Shown here in pieces: positions 31,515 through 38,408 of a stretch of 64,000 nucleotides of DNA; the first letter of the stretch is position 1; each line of letters starts with the position of its first letter. A model generated the notes under the pieces. It did not search any database, was not told the DNA's origin, and saw only the letters and a program-made list of their open reading frames with translations. Location: positions 9,129 to 73,128 of the forward strand of contig CAYYEF010000001.1 of assembly GCA_964470825.1 (NCBI GenBank). Reading direction: 5' to 3'. Position numbers and translations under genes: made by a program. Source of the DNA: CAYYEF01 sp964470825. GTDB lineage: Bacteria > Patescibacteriota > Minisyncoccia > Phycocordibacterales > JAACPR01.

Positions 31515-31545
31515 AAAAAAGCCCATTTCATAGGGGGCTTTTTTA
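31515..31545 (+). terminator. Intrinsic terminator
   Basis: AAAAAAGCCC and GGGCTTTTTT form a 10-bp stem around ATTTCATAGG. Confidence 0.85.
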
Positions 31546-31550
31546 ATGTA

Positions 31551-31580
31551 TTGACTTTATATAAATAAAAGTGGTATTAT
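31551..31580 (+). promoter_or_regulatory. Promoter of the secE-nusG(-rplK) transcript
   Basis: TTGACT (31551-31556), 18-nt spacer, TATTAT (31575-31580). The predicted start is near 31587, just before a GC-rich hairpin. Confidence 0.65.
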
Positions 31581-31589
31581 ATTACCAAC

Positions 31590-31609
31590 GTGCCCTTCGG
31601 GGCATTTTT
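31590..31609 (+). promoter_or_regulatory. TTCG-capped hairpin with T run at the 5' end of the secE transcript
   Basis: TGCCC-TTCG-GGGCA (31591-31604) followed by TTTTTA. It has the form of an intrinsic terminator placed within a few bases of the predicted transcript start, 20 nt before secE. It may be a 5' stabiliser or an attenuator. Confidence 0.5.
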
Positions 31610-31625
31610 AATTAATTTAAAAAAT

Positions 31626-31814
31626 ATGAGATTACTTGATTATATAAGAGATACAAAAGGAGAAATGAAGCATGTGAGCTGGCCAACCAGAAGTCAGGCT
31701 TTCGGGTATACGATTATAGTTTTAGCTGTTTCAATTACTCTTGCATTATATCTTGGTTTCTTCGATTACATTTTTACTAATGTAGTTGATAAGTTTTTTG
31801 TTAATAATTTTTAA
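31626..31814 (+). CDS. secE: Preprotein translocase subunit SecE
   Basis: 62 residues: the conserved amphipathic start with GEMKHVSWPTR, then one transmembrane helix (about 28-50). SecE clamps SecY in the translocon. Single-helix form, as in most bacteria. The ATG at 31626 matches the family start; 12 upstream in-frame codons come from the hairpin leader. nusG follows after 11 nt, the usual order. Confidence 0.93.
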   Translation: MRLLDYIRDTKGEMKHVSWPTRSQAFGYTIIVLAVSITLALYLGFFDYIFTNVVDKFFVNNF

Positions 31815-31825
31815 TTTTATCTAAG

Positions 31826-32371
31826 ATGTCAAAACAACAACCACAAAGAGAAAGGAATTGGTATGCCATCCACACTTATGCTGGATATGAAAATGCTGTT
31901 TCTAAAAACTTACAACAAAGAATCGAATCTCTAGGAATGGAAGATAGAATTTTTAATGTTGTAGTTCCAACTGAAAAGAAAATTAAGATTAAAAATGGAA
32001 AAAGGGTAGAAACTGAAGAAAAAATTTATCCTGGTTACGTTATGGTAGACATGATTGTAACAGATGATTCTTGGTACGTAGTTCGAAACACCCCTCGTGT
32101 TACAGGATTCGTCGGTTCAGGTGTTTATCCAGTTCCATTATCAAAGAAAGAGATAGATGATTTATTTAGTCGAATGAATTCAGATACTACAAAGCATAAG
32201 ATTGATTTAATGGTTGGAGATTTGGTTGCTGTTGCTGAAGGTCCTTTCAAAGATCTAGAGGGTAAAGTAGAAGAAGTAGATGAAGATCGTGGAAAAATTA
32301 GAGTAAATGTTTCTATGTTCGGTCGAGAAACACCAGTCGAACTAGACTTTTTACAAGTTAAGAAAATTTAA
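31826..32371 (+). CDS. nusG: Transcription termination/antitermination factor NusG
   Basis: 181 residues. NGN domain with RNWYAIHTYAGYE, YPGYVMVDM and NTPRVTGFVG; C-terminal KOW domain with VGDLVAVAEGPFKDLEGKVEEVD and MFGRETPVELDFLQV. It binds RNA polymerase and couples it with ribosomes or Rho. Standard secE-nusG-rplK order. Confidence 0.97.
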   Translation: MSKQQPQRERNWYAIHTYAGYENAVSKNLQQRIESLGMEDRIFNVVVPTEKKIKIKNGKRVETEEKIYPGYVMVDMIVTDDSWYVVRNTPRVTGFVGSGVYPVPLSKKEIDDLFSRMNSDTTKHKIDLMVGDLVAVAEGPFKDLEGKVEEVDEDRGKIRVNVSMFGRETPVELDFLQVKKI

Positions 32372-32453
32372 TTAAAAGTTGAAATTCCTATTAAATCGTG
32401 TAATATAGCTAGCACTGTTACGCGCTTCAAAGTAAATAATATTTAATAAAAAT

Positions 32454-32876
32454 ATGGCAAAGAAAATAAAGAAAGTAATAAAAGTTCAAGCCAAAGGGGG
32501 AGCCGCAACTCCTGCGCCACCTTTAGGTCCAGTTTTGGGTCAGGCCGGAATTAACATTGGTGAATTTATTAACCAATTTAATGGTGGAACTCAAGACCGA
32601 AGAGGAGAAATTGTACCTTGTGTTATCACAGTGTACGAAGATAGAACTTTCTCTCTTCAATTCAAAACTTCTCCAGCATCACAACTTATTCTAAAAGCAC
32701 TAGGAAAAGAATCAGGTTCAGGATCAAATTTAACTAAAAAAGTTGGTTCTCTGAACAAGGCCCAAATTCGTGAAATTGCTGAAAAGAAAATGAGTGATCT
32801 AAATGCAAATACTATCGAAGCAGCAATGAAAATTATCGAAGGAACTTGCAGATCAATGGGGGTAGAAGTTAAATAA
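32454..32876 (+). CDS. rplK: 50S ribosomal protein L11
   Basis: 140 residues. [24 protein letters not shown] at the start, [12 protein letters not shown] in the middle, and the rRNA-binding C-terminal domain. L11 forms the GTPase-associated centre. In most bacteria rplA follows directly; here a terminator and then folA on the other strand follow, so L1 is either elsewhere or absent. Confidence 0.97.
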   Translation: MAKKIKKVIKVQAKGGAATPAPPLGPVLGQAGINIGEFINQFNGGTQDRRGEIVPCVITVYEDRTFSLQFKTSPASQLILKALGKESGSGSNLTKKVGSLNKAQIREIAEKKMSDLNANTIEAAMKIIEGTCRSMGVEVK

Positions 32877-32880
32877 AATA

Positions 32881-32978
32881 AAAAACACTTTTCTCAATCT
32901 TGTCCTCGTCGTTGTATATTAAGTAACTTAATTGAAACTTAGTAACTTCTGCGAGGAGATTTCGAAAAGTGTTTTTTT
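32881..32978. terminator. Nested bidirectional terminator between rplK and folA
   Basis: A perfect 13-bp outer stem (AAAAACACTTTTC 32881-32893 with 32964-32976) encloses a 6-bp stem TCCTCG (32903-32908) / CGAGGA (32952-32957) and further AAGTAACTT-like repeats. T runs exist on both strands, so it can end both convergent genes. The 70-nt interior is larger than a terminator needs. Confidence 0.75.
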
Positions 32979-32981
32979 ATT

Positions 32982-33542
32982 TTATTTTTCTAATACAACA
33001 AATTCGTAAGTAAAATTATCGTCTTGTGATTTTCGGCTGGAAATTATTTTTGAAAAACCAGAGGATTCATAATTTGGAAATTTTTTAGAATAATTTACGT
33101 TCGCATCGACTAAAGTTAAGTAAAGTCTGTCCGCATAGGGAATGGCTAATTCATAAATTTGAGAACCACCAATAATAAAAATTTCAGACTCTTTATTTTG
33201 TTCTTCACAAAAAGCCTTATTCTCATTTTCTATTTTTTTTGCCAAATCAATAGATTCACTAAGAGAAGTGACAATTGAAACTTTATCTGAAATCTCTGGT
33301 GAAACCTGGTAGTTTTCTTGTCTTGTTATGATAATATGATGTCTTCCTGGTAATGGTTTTCCTTTGAATTCCTCCCAAGTGCTTCTGCCCATAATAATTG
33401 GGTGACCCATAGTTTTTTCTTTGAAGAATTTAAAGTCTTCGGGAATATGCCAAGGTAGACCACCTTGTTCTTTGCCTATGGTGCGACTTTGCCGATCAAT
33501 GGCTGAAATTAGACTTACTGTAATTTTTTTATTTGTGTTCAT
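32982..33542 (-). CDS. folA: Dihydrofolate reductase
   Basis: 186 residues. SLISAIDRQ, GGLPWHIPEDFKFFKEKT (with the active-site acidic residue), IIMGRSTWEEF and FIIGGSQIYELAI, then LYLTLVD. It regenerates THF from the DHF made by ThyA, using NADPH. The stretch between residues 95 and 125 is longer and charged. On the minus strand, facing the dCMP deaminase gene at 33609. Confidence 0.95.
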   Translation of the reverse strand: MNTNKKITVSLISAIDRQSRTIGKEQGGLPWHIPEDFKFFKEKTMGHPIIMGRSTWEEFKGKPLPGRHHIIITRQENYQVSPEISDKVSIVTSLSESIDLAKKIENENKAFCEEQNKESEIFIIGGSQIYELAIPYADRLYLTLVDANVNYSKKFPNYESSGFSKIISSRKSQDDNFTYEFVVLEK

Positions 33543-33596
33543 GTCTTGAAAATTTATAGCAAATTATGATTATTTTAACAATTAAAGACGGTCGTG

Positions 33597-33602
33597 TATA
33601 AT
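33597..33602 (+). promoter_or_regulatory. -10 box TATAAT of the dCMP deaminase gene, leaderless spacing
   Basis: TATAAT ends 6 nt before the ATG at 33609. Confidence 0.55.
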
Positions 33603-33608
33603 TTAAAT

Positions 33609-34106
33609 ATGAATGAAATAAATACGCATGTAAGACCTTCTTGGGATGAATATTTTATGAATATTGCAAAAACTATTGGAACAAGAGGAACTTGTGATCG
33701 TGGTAGGGTTGGTAGTGTTATTGTTAAAGATAAAAAAATAATTTCTACTGGTTATGTGGGTTCTCCTTCAGGTTGTAAACACTGTGATGAAATTGGACAC
33801 GAAATGCACACTGTAGATTATGGAGAAGGCGAGATTCATCGTCATTGTGTTCGTACCGCTCACGCTGAAACAAATGCAATTATTCAAGCTGCTCGTTTTG
33901 GAATAAGTACAGACGGGGGAACTTTGTACTGTATGATGGTTCCTTGTTATGCTTGTGCAAAAAATATTATTAATGCAGGAATAAAAAGAGTCGTTTGTGA
34001 AAAAGATTATCACGGAGGAAAACGTTCAAAAGAAATTTTTTCTGAAGCTGGAGTGGAGATTGTTCTATTAATAGATGAATTAATGCAGTATGCAGATCAA
34101 AAATAA
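33609..34106 (+). CDS. dCMP deaminase (ComEB-like)
   Basis: 165 residues from the ATG at 33609. Zinc deaminase motif AHAETNA (His ligand and catalytic Glu) and MVPCYACAKN (two Cys ligands). The N-terminal CDRGRVGSVIV and the SGCKHCDEIGH insert are typical of deoxycytidylate deaminases, which make dUMP for ThyA. Four nucleotides upstream of the kinase-like gene. Confidence 0.93.
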   Translation: MNEINTHVRPSWDEYFMNIAKTIGTRGTCDRGRVGSVIVKDKKIISTGYVGSPSGCKHCDEIGHEMHTVDYGEGEIHRHCVRTAHAETNAIIQAARFGISTDGGTLYCMMVPCYACAKNIINAGIKRVVCEKDYHGGKRSKEIFSEAGVEIVLLIDELMQYADQK

Positions 34107-34109
34107 CTT

Positions 34110-34667
34110 ATGAAAAATAAAATAATCATTGCCTTAACCGGTCAAATTGCTTCAGGTAAAGATGTCACAAAAAAATATTTAACTGAAAAATATGGTGCTC
34201 AAAGTGTAAAATTCTCACAGATTTTAAGAGATGTTTTGAATAGATTAAACATCTCTGTTGAAAGAAAAACCATGCAAGATTTATCTACAGTTTTACGACA
34301 AACTTTTGGTGAAGATCTACTGGCTAGAAACATTGCAGAAGATGCTAAAAAATTAGAAGCGGATATTGTAATTTTAGATGGAGTTCGTAGACCTGCTGAT
34401 ATTTTACACGCTCAGAAATTAGAAGGTTTTGTTTTGGTAAGAGTAGAAGCGTCTCCAGAATTACGATATGAGCGCATGAAATTAAGAAATGAAAACGTGG
34501 GAGATGCAGAAAAAACCTTTGAAGAATTTTTAGCTGATCATGAATCAGAGGCTGATAAAGAAGTTCCTGTAATCATGTCTCAAGCCACAGAAACTCTTGA
34601 TAATAATGGAACTTTTGATGATTTATATAAACAAATCGAAGAACTTATTTTAAGATTAAAAAACTAA
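34110..34667 (+). CDS. P-loop (deoxy)nucleoside monophosphate kinase-like protein
   Basis: 185 residues. Walker A GQIASGKDV near residues 11-19, a LID-like region with RYERMKLR, and DGVRRPADI in the position where substrate is bound. The pattern is that of the dephospho-CoA kinase / dNMP kinase group. The 3-nt distance to the dCMP deaminase gene and the nearby thyA and tmk make a deoxynucleotide substrate likely, but dephospho-CoA kinase is a real alternative. Terminator downstream. Confidence 0.6.
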   Translation: MKNKIIIALTGQIASGKDVTKKYLTEKYGAQSVKFSQILRDVLNRLNISVERKTMQDLSTVLRQTFGEDLLARNIAEDAKKLEADIVILDGVRRPADILHAQKLEGFVLVRVEASPELRYERMKLRNENVGDAEKTFEEFLADHESEADKEVPVIMSQATETLDNNGTFDDLYKQIEELILRLKN

Positions 34668-34692
34668 TTTATTCAATAAATAATCAGTAAAT

Positions 34693-34728
34693 AAAAAACA
34701 CCCGACATTTCTGAAGGGTGTTTTGTTT
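34693..34728. terminator. Bidirectional terminator between the kinase gene and thyA
   Basis: AAAACACCC and GGGTGTTTT, 9-bp stem with a 12-nt loop, T-rich on both strands. Confidence 0.8.
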
Positions 34729-34732
34729 AAAC

Positions 34733-35674
34733 TTACACTGCGATCGGCGCCTTGATACCAGGATGCGAATCGTAATCCAGAAGCTCGATGTCTTCTTTTT
34801 TGAAATCAAATATGTTCTTGATTTCAGGATTAAGTCTCACTTTCGGAGAAGGGCCTTTTGAGTCACGACCAAGTTGCTCGTTCACTTGCTCAAAGTGATT
34901 TTTATAAAGGTGAGTGTCGCCACCAACCCAAACAAATTCGCCAGGCTCATGTCCTGTCACTTGTGCCACCATCATCAACAACAAAGCGTAGGATGCAATA
35001 TTGAAGGGAACACCAAGGAAGGTGTCGCAACTGCGTTGGTATAATTGCAAATGAAGTTTTCCTCCAAGCACTTTGAATTGGAACAGACAATGACATGGAG
35101 GCAATCCAGAGATCGCCATTTCTTCAATATCTGCAGGATTCCAAGCAGACACAATTAGTCTCCTTGAATTAGGAGATTTTTTAATGTCCTCAATTACTCC
35201 TGCCAACTGATCGATTGATCCACCTTTGGGATTTGGCCAACTTCTCCATTGATATCCATAAACCGGACCAAGGTTTCCATATTCATTTGCGAAATTTTCA
35301 TCGCTCAGAATTTTTTCATTGAAAACCTTGATCTGTTCTTCCCATTCAGGACTGTTTGGTTTTGGAACAGGGAGGTTGTTGGCCTGACAATAGTGTTTGA
35401 AAGGCCAGTCATCCCAGATGTGGTTATTGCTTTGGAGTAAAGTTTTCAGCTTTGTGTCTCCGGCAATAAACCACAAAAGTTCAGAAACAATCAATCCAAA
35501 TGGAACCTTCTTTGTGGTTAGTAGAGGAAAACCCTGTGAAAGGTCAAACCTCATTTGGTGACCAAAAACCGCTCTGGTGCCCGTACCGGTTCTATCATCG
35601 GTATCAGTTCCTGTTTGCATAATACGTTCAAGCAGAGCGTGATATGTTGCATCATGTGTGTTTAATGTTTTCAT
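34733..35674 (-). CDS. thyA: Thymidylate synthase ThyA
   Basis: 313 residues from the ATG at 35674. [19 protein letters not shown], the long small-domain insert as in the Lactobacillus casei enzyme (316 aa), [23 protein letters not shown] with the nucleophilic Cys, [18 protein letters not shown], and DTHLYKNH. It methylates dUMP with methylene-THF. Its base composition looks richer in G and C than folA, glyA and tmk around it, so recent acquisition is possible. 17 upstream in-frame codons are rejected as non-family. Confidence 0.97.
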   Translation of the reverse strand: MKTLNTHDATYHALLERIMQTGTDTDDRTGTGTRAVFGHQMRFDLSQGFPLLTTKKVPFGLIVSELLWFIAGDTKLKTLLQSNNHIWDDWPFKHYCQANNLPVPKPNSPEWEEQIKVFNEKILSDENFANEYGNLGPVYGYQWRSWPNPKGGSIDQLAGVIEDIKKSPNSRRLIVSAWNPADIEEMAISGLPPCHCLFQFKVLGGKLHLQLYQRSCDTFLGVPFNIASYALLLMMVAQVTGHEPGEFVWVGGDTHLYKNHFEQVNEQLGRDSKGPSPKVRLNPEIKNIFDFKKEDIELLDYDSHPGIKAPIAV

Positions 35675-35740
35675 GGTTCTATTGTATCTGATTTTGTTTT
35701 TAACGCTAATCACAGATAAAGTCAATTAATAAAATAAAAA

Positions 35741-35774
35741 ACAGTTCTAAATATTTAGAACTGTCGTTTTTCGA
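35741..35774. terminator. Bidirectional hairpin terminator
   Basis: ACAGTTCTAAA-TA-TTTAGAACTGT is a perfect palindrome with T runs on both strands (CGTTTTT on plus, TTTTTATTTT on minus). On the minus strand it holds the stop codon of the small ORF at 35755-35916. Confidence 0.8.
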
Positions 35775-35916
35775 TAATTACTTTTTTGGGTTTTGAACAA
35801 AAATTATTCCATGCCATATAGCAAAAAGGGTGCATGGGTTTAATGATTGTTATTGGACCACAAGACCCAAAACAAACCTCGATATGAATGAATAAAGATG
35901 TGATGCAGGTTTTCAT
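35755..35916 (-). CDS. Possible Cys-rich 53-residue protein
   Basis: A minus-strand frame starting MKTCITSLFIHIEVC with five cysteines (4, 15, 19, 32, 40) and a basic end KKVIIEKRQF. The TAA is inside a strong hairpin terminator oriented the same way, the same design as the stop-in-hairpin genes at 13297, 20435 and 37262. No Shine-Dalgarno sequence or clear promoter is seen. This ORF is the only content in the 324-base gap between thyA and glyA. Confidence 0.4.
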   Translation of the reverse strand: MKTCITSLFIHIEVCFGSCGPITIIKPMHPFCYMAWNNFCSKPKKVIIEKRQF

Positions 35917-35998
35917 AAAGTTCAACTTTTATCACCCTACATATTAAATTAAATAACGTCAAATTTTATTAAGTTCGGGACTTTGATAAAATGAAAAC

Positions 35999-37246
35999 AT
36001 GAAAGATTTACAAATTAAAAAGTTGCTTGAAATAGAAAAGAAACGTCAAAAAACTGTTATCAACTTAATTGCTTCGGAAAATATTGTTTCAGAAGATGTG
36101 CTTGAAGCTCTTGGTAGTGAATTAACAAATAAATATTCAGAAGGGTATCCTGGTCACCGATATTATGGTGGTAACGAAGTAGTCGATAAAATTGAATTAT
36201 TGGCACAGGAGCGAGCATTAAAACTTTTTAAATTAGATTCAAAAAAATGGTCAGTGAATGTACAGCCTTTGTCTGGTTCACCAGCAAATTTAGCCGTATA
36301 CACAGCACTTGTGCCTAAGGGTGAAAAAATTATGGGTATGTCGCTTTCTCATGGGGGGCATTTAACGCATGGACATAAAGTTTCTGCTACTGGAAAATTC
36401 TGGCAACAAATTCCATTTGGGGTTGATGAGAAGACTGAAACGATAGACTATGCTTTGCTCAAGAAAATTGCAGTGTCAGAAAAACCAAAAATTATCGTTT
36501 GTGGTTTTACAGCTTATCCACGGCAGGTGGATTTCAAAAAATTTCGTGAAATTGCTAATGCCTCCGGAGCAATTTTAATGTGTGACATGTCTCATTTTGC
36601 GGGGCTGGTTGCGGGTGCAGAATATCCTTCTCCTTTTGAATATTGTGATGTTGTTACTACTACAGTACATAAAACTTTGCGTGGTCCACGAAGCGCTATG
36701 ATTTTTTCTCGTAAAGACAAATTCGTAAAAACAGAAAAAACAAATTCTAAAACTGGAAAAAAACAAATTATTAAAAACATCTACTCTGATTTAATTGACA
36801 AGGCGGTTTTTCCTGGTCTTCAAGGTGGTCCGCATAATAATCAAATTGCCGCAGTGGCGGTTGCTTTAAAAGAAGCCGACTCAGGATCTTTCAAAAAATA
36901 CGCTCAACAAGTAAGAAAAAATGCTGCAGTGCTTGCCAAAGAATTATCTGAAAGAGGTTGGAAAATTATTTCAAATGGAACAGATACGCATCTTGTTCTT
37001 GTTGATGTTTGGATGAATGGAGTAAAAAATGAAAAAGGAGCAGGTGGTTTAACTGGACAAGAGGCTAGTGATCGTTTGGAAAAAGTAGGAATTATTGTAA
37101 ATAAAAATACTATTCCAGGCGAGTCTCGAAGCGCGTTTGATCCTTCAGGTATTAGATTAGGTAGCGCAGCTGAAACTACTCGTGGTAAAAAAGAGGCCGA
37201 CTTCAAAAAAATAGCAGCAGAGATTGATAAAGTCTTAAAAAAGTAA
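35999..37246 (+). CDS. glyA: Serine hydroxymethyltransferase
   Basis: 415 residues. INLIASENIVS, NKYSEGYPGHRYYGGNEVVD, SGSPANLAVY, and the PLP-lysine motif TTTVHKTLRGPR are all conserved. It makes methylene-THF and glycine from serine, feeding ThyA and, through FolD, other one-carbon forms. Residues 240-262 have a Lys-rich insertion compared with E. coli GlyA. A TAAAAT box lies 6 nt before the ATG. tmk follows after 15 nt. Confidence 0.97.
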   Translation: MKDLQIKKLLEIEKKRQKTVINLIASENIVSEDVLEALGSELTNKYSEGYPGHRYYGGNEVVDKIELLAQERALKLFKLDSKKWSVNVQPLSGSPANLAVYTALVPKGEKIMGMSLSHGGHLTHGHKVSATGKFWQQIPFGVDEKTETIDYALLKKIAVSEKPKIIVCGFTAYPRQVDFKKFREIANASGAILMCDMSHFAGLVAGAEYPSPFEYCDVVTTTVHKTLRGPRSAMIFSRKDKFVKTEKTNSKTGKKQIIKNIYSDLIDKAVFPGLQGGPHNNQIAAVAVALKEADSGSFKKYAQQVRKNAAVLAKELSERGWKIISNGTDTHLVLVDVWMNGVKNEKGAGGLTGQEASDRLEKVGIIVNKNTIPGESRSAFDPSGIRLGSAAETTRGKKEADFKKIAAEIDKVLKK

Positions 37247-37261
37247 TAATCTAGAATAAGA

Positions 37262-37891
37262 ATGAACACCAAACGCGGAAAATTTATTGTCCTAGATGGA
37301 AGTGAAGGAGCGGGAAAATCTTCACAGTTGAAATCTCTCAAAGAAAGATTTGGAGACAAGATTTTGATTACTCGTGAGCCCGGAGGTACTCCTTATGCCG
37401 AAGAAATTCGCAATATTATTTTGAATTCTTCTAATGCAAGTCAGGCTGATGCTAAAACCCATTTCGCATTATTTTGGGCCTCACGTGCAGATCATATGAG
37501 GAATAAAATTATTCCTGCTCTTGAATCTGGAATGACAGTCATTACTGACCGTTTTGACTCCTCAACATTTGCCTATCAGATTTTCGGGCAAGAAGCCACA
37601 GAACTAAAAGATCATTTCTTTGCTTTCAGAGATTTCTTTTTAGGGGATTATAAGCCTGACCTATATATTTATCTAGATGTCGACACAAAAATCGGCTTGT
37701 CTAGAAAAAATAATCAACCTAATGAAATAAATCACTTTGAACAAAGGAAGGTGGAATTTTTTGAAAGGATGAAGCAGGGTTTTGCTGAATTTTTCAATCA
37801 TGTTCCTTATGTGGTAGTTAATGCAAACGTTGATTTTGCTTCAGTTGAAAAAGATTTAACTTCTATTATGGAGAAGCAATTAAACAGCTAG
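37262..37891 (+). CDS. tmk: Thymidylate kinase
   Basis: 209 residues. P-loop LDGSEGAGKSSQ, the DR-motif equivalent ITREPGGTPYAEEIR, and VITDRFDSSTFAYQ. It phosphorylates dTMP to dTDP, the step after ThyA. The stop codon is in the terminator stem. 28 nt before dut. Confidence 0.95.
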   Translation: MNTKRGKFIVLDGSEGAGKSSQLKSLKERFGDKILITREPGGTPYAEEIRNIILNSSNASQADAKTHFALFWASRADHMRNKIIPALESGMTVITDRFDSSTFAYQIFGQEATELKDHFFAFRDFFLGDYKPDLYIYLDVDTKIGLSRKNNQPNEINHFEQRKVEFFERMKQGFAEFFNHVPYVVVNANVDFASVEKDLTSIMEKQLNS

Positions 37892-37913
37892 TTTTCCTAG
37901 CTGTTTTTATTTT
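37883..37913 (+). terminator. Intrinsic terminator overlapping the tmk stop
   Basis: AACAGCTAG - TTTTC - CTAGCTGTT, 9-bp stem, then TTTATTTT. The TAG stop is the end of the first arm. dut, 28 nt on, may therefore depend on readthrough. Confidence 0.8.
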
Positions 37914-37919
37914 AAAAAT

Positions 37920-38342
37920 ATGAAACTAAAAATTAAAAAATTAAACATTGAGGCAATTGTTCCAAATTATGCTCATTTAAACGATGCTGGTTTTGATTTG
38001 TTTTCCGTTGAAACCATTGAAATTGAACCAATGTCTCGTGTTCAAATTTCAACTGGTATAGCTATGGAAATTCCAGAAGGTTTTGTTGGTTTAATTTGGG
38101 ATAAGTCTGGTTTGTCTCATAAGTATGGATTGAAAACTTTGGGTGGAGTTATTGATTCCGGGTATAGGGGAGAGATAAAAGTTGGAGTTATAAATCTTGG
38201 AACAGAAAAATATATTTTAGAAAAAGGTCATAAAATTGCTCAGATGATTATTCAAAAAAGAGAATTTTGTGAGATAGAAGTCGTTGACGAATTATCTGAC
38301 ACTTCACGTGGGGAAGGTGGTTTTGGTTCAACAGGTAAATAA
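37920..38342 (+). CDS. dut: dUTP diphosphatase
   Basis: 140 residues with the five dUTPase motifs: AGFDLFS (1), WDKSGLSHKYGLKTLGGVIDSGYRGE (2 and 3, with the catalytic Asp), KIAQMII (4), and GGFGSTG (5, C-terminal arm over the active site). The trimer hydrolyses dUTP to dUMP, which also feeds ThyA. Confidence 0.96.
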   Translation: MKLKIKKLNIEAIVPNYAHLNDAGFDLFSVETIEIEPMSRVQISTGIAMEIPEGFVGLIWDKSGLSHKYGLKTLGGVIDSGYRGEIKVGVINLGTEKYILEKGHKIAQMIIQKREFCEIEVVDELSDTSRGEGGFGSTGK

Positions 38343-38408
38343 GCTTTTATAAAAAATATTCTAAAGCTTTATAAACCGTTATTTTTCTGTTATTCTAAAT
38401 CTAATAAT

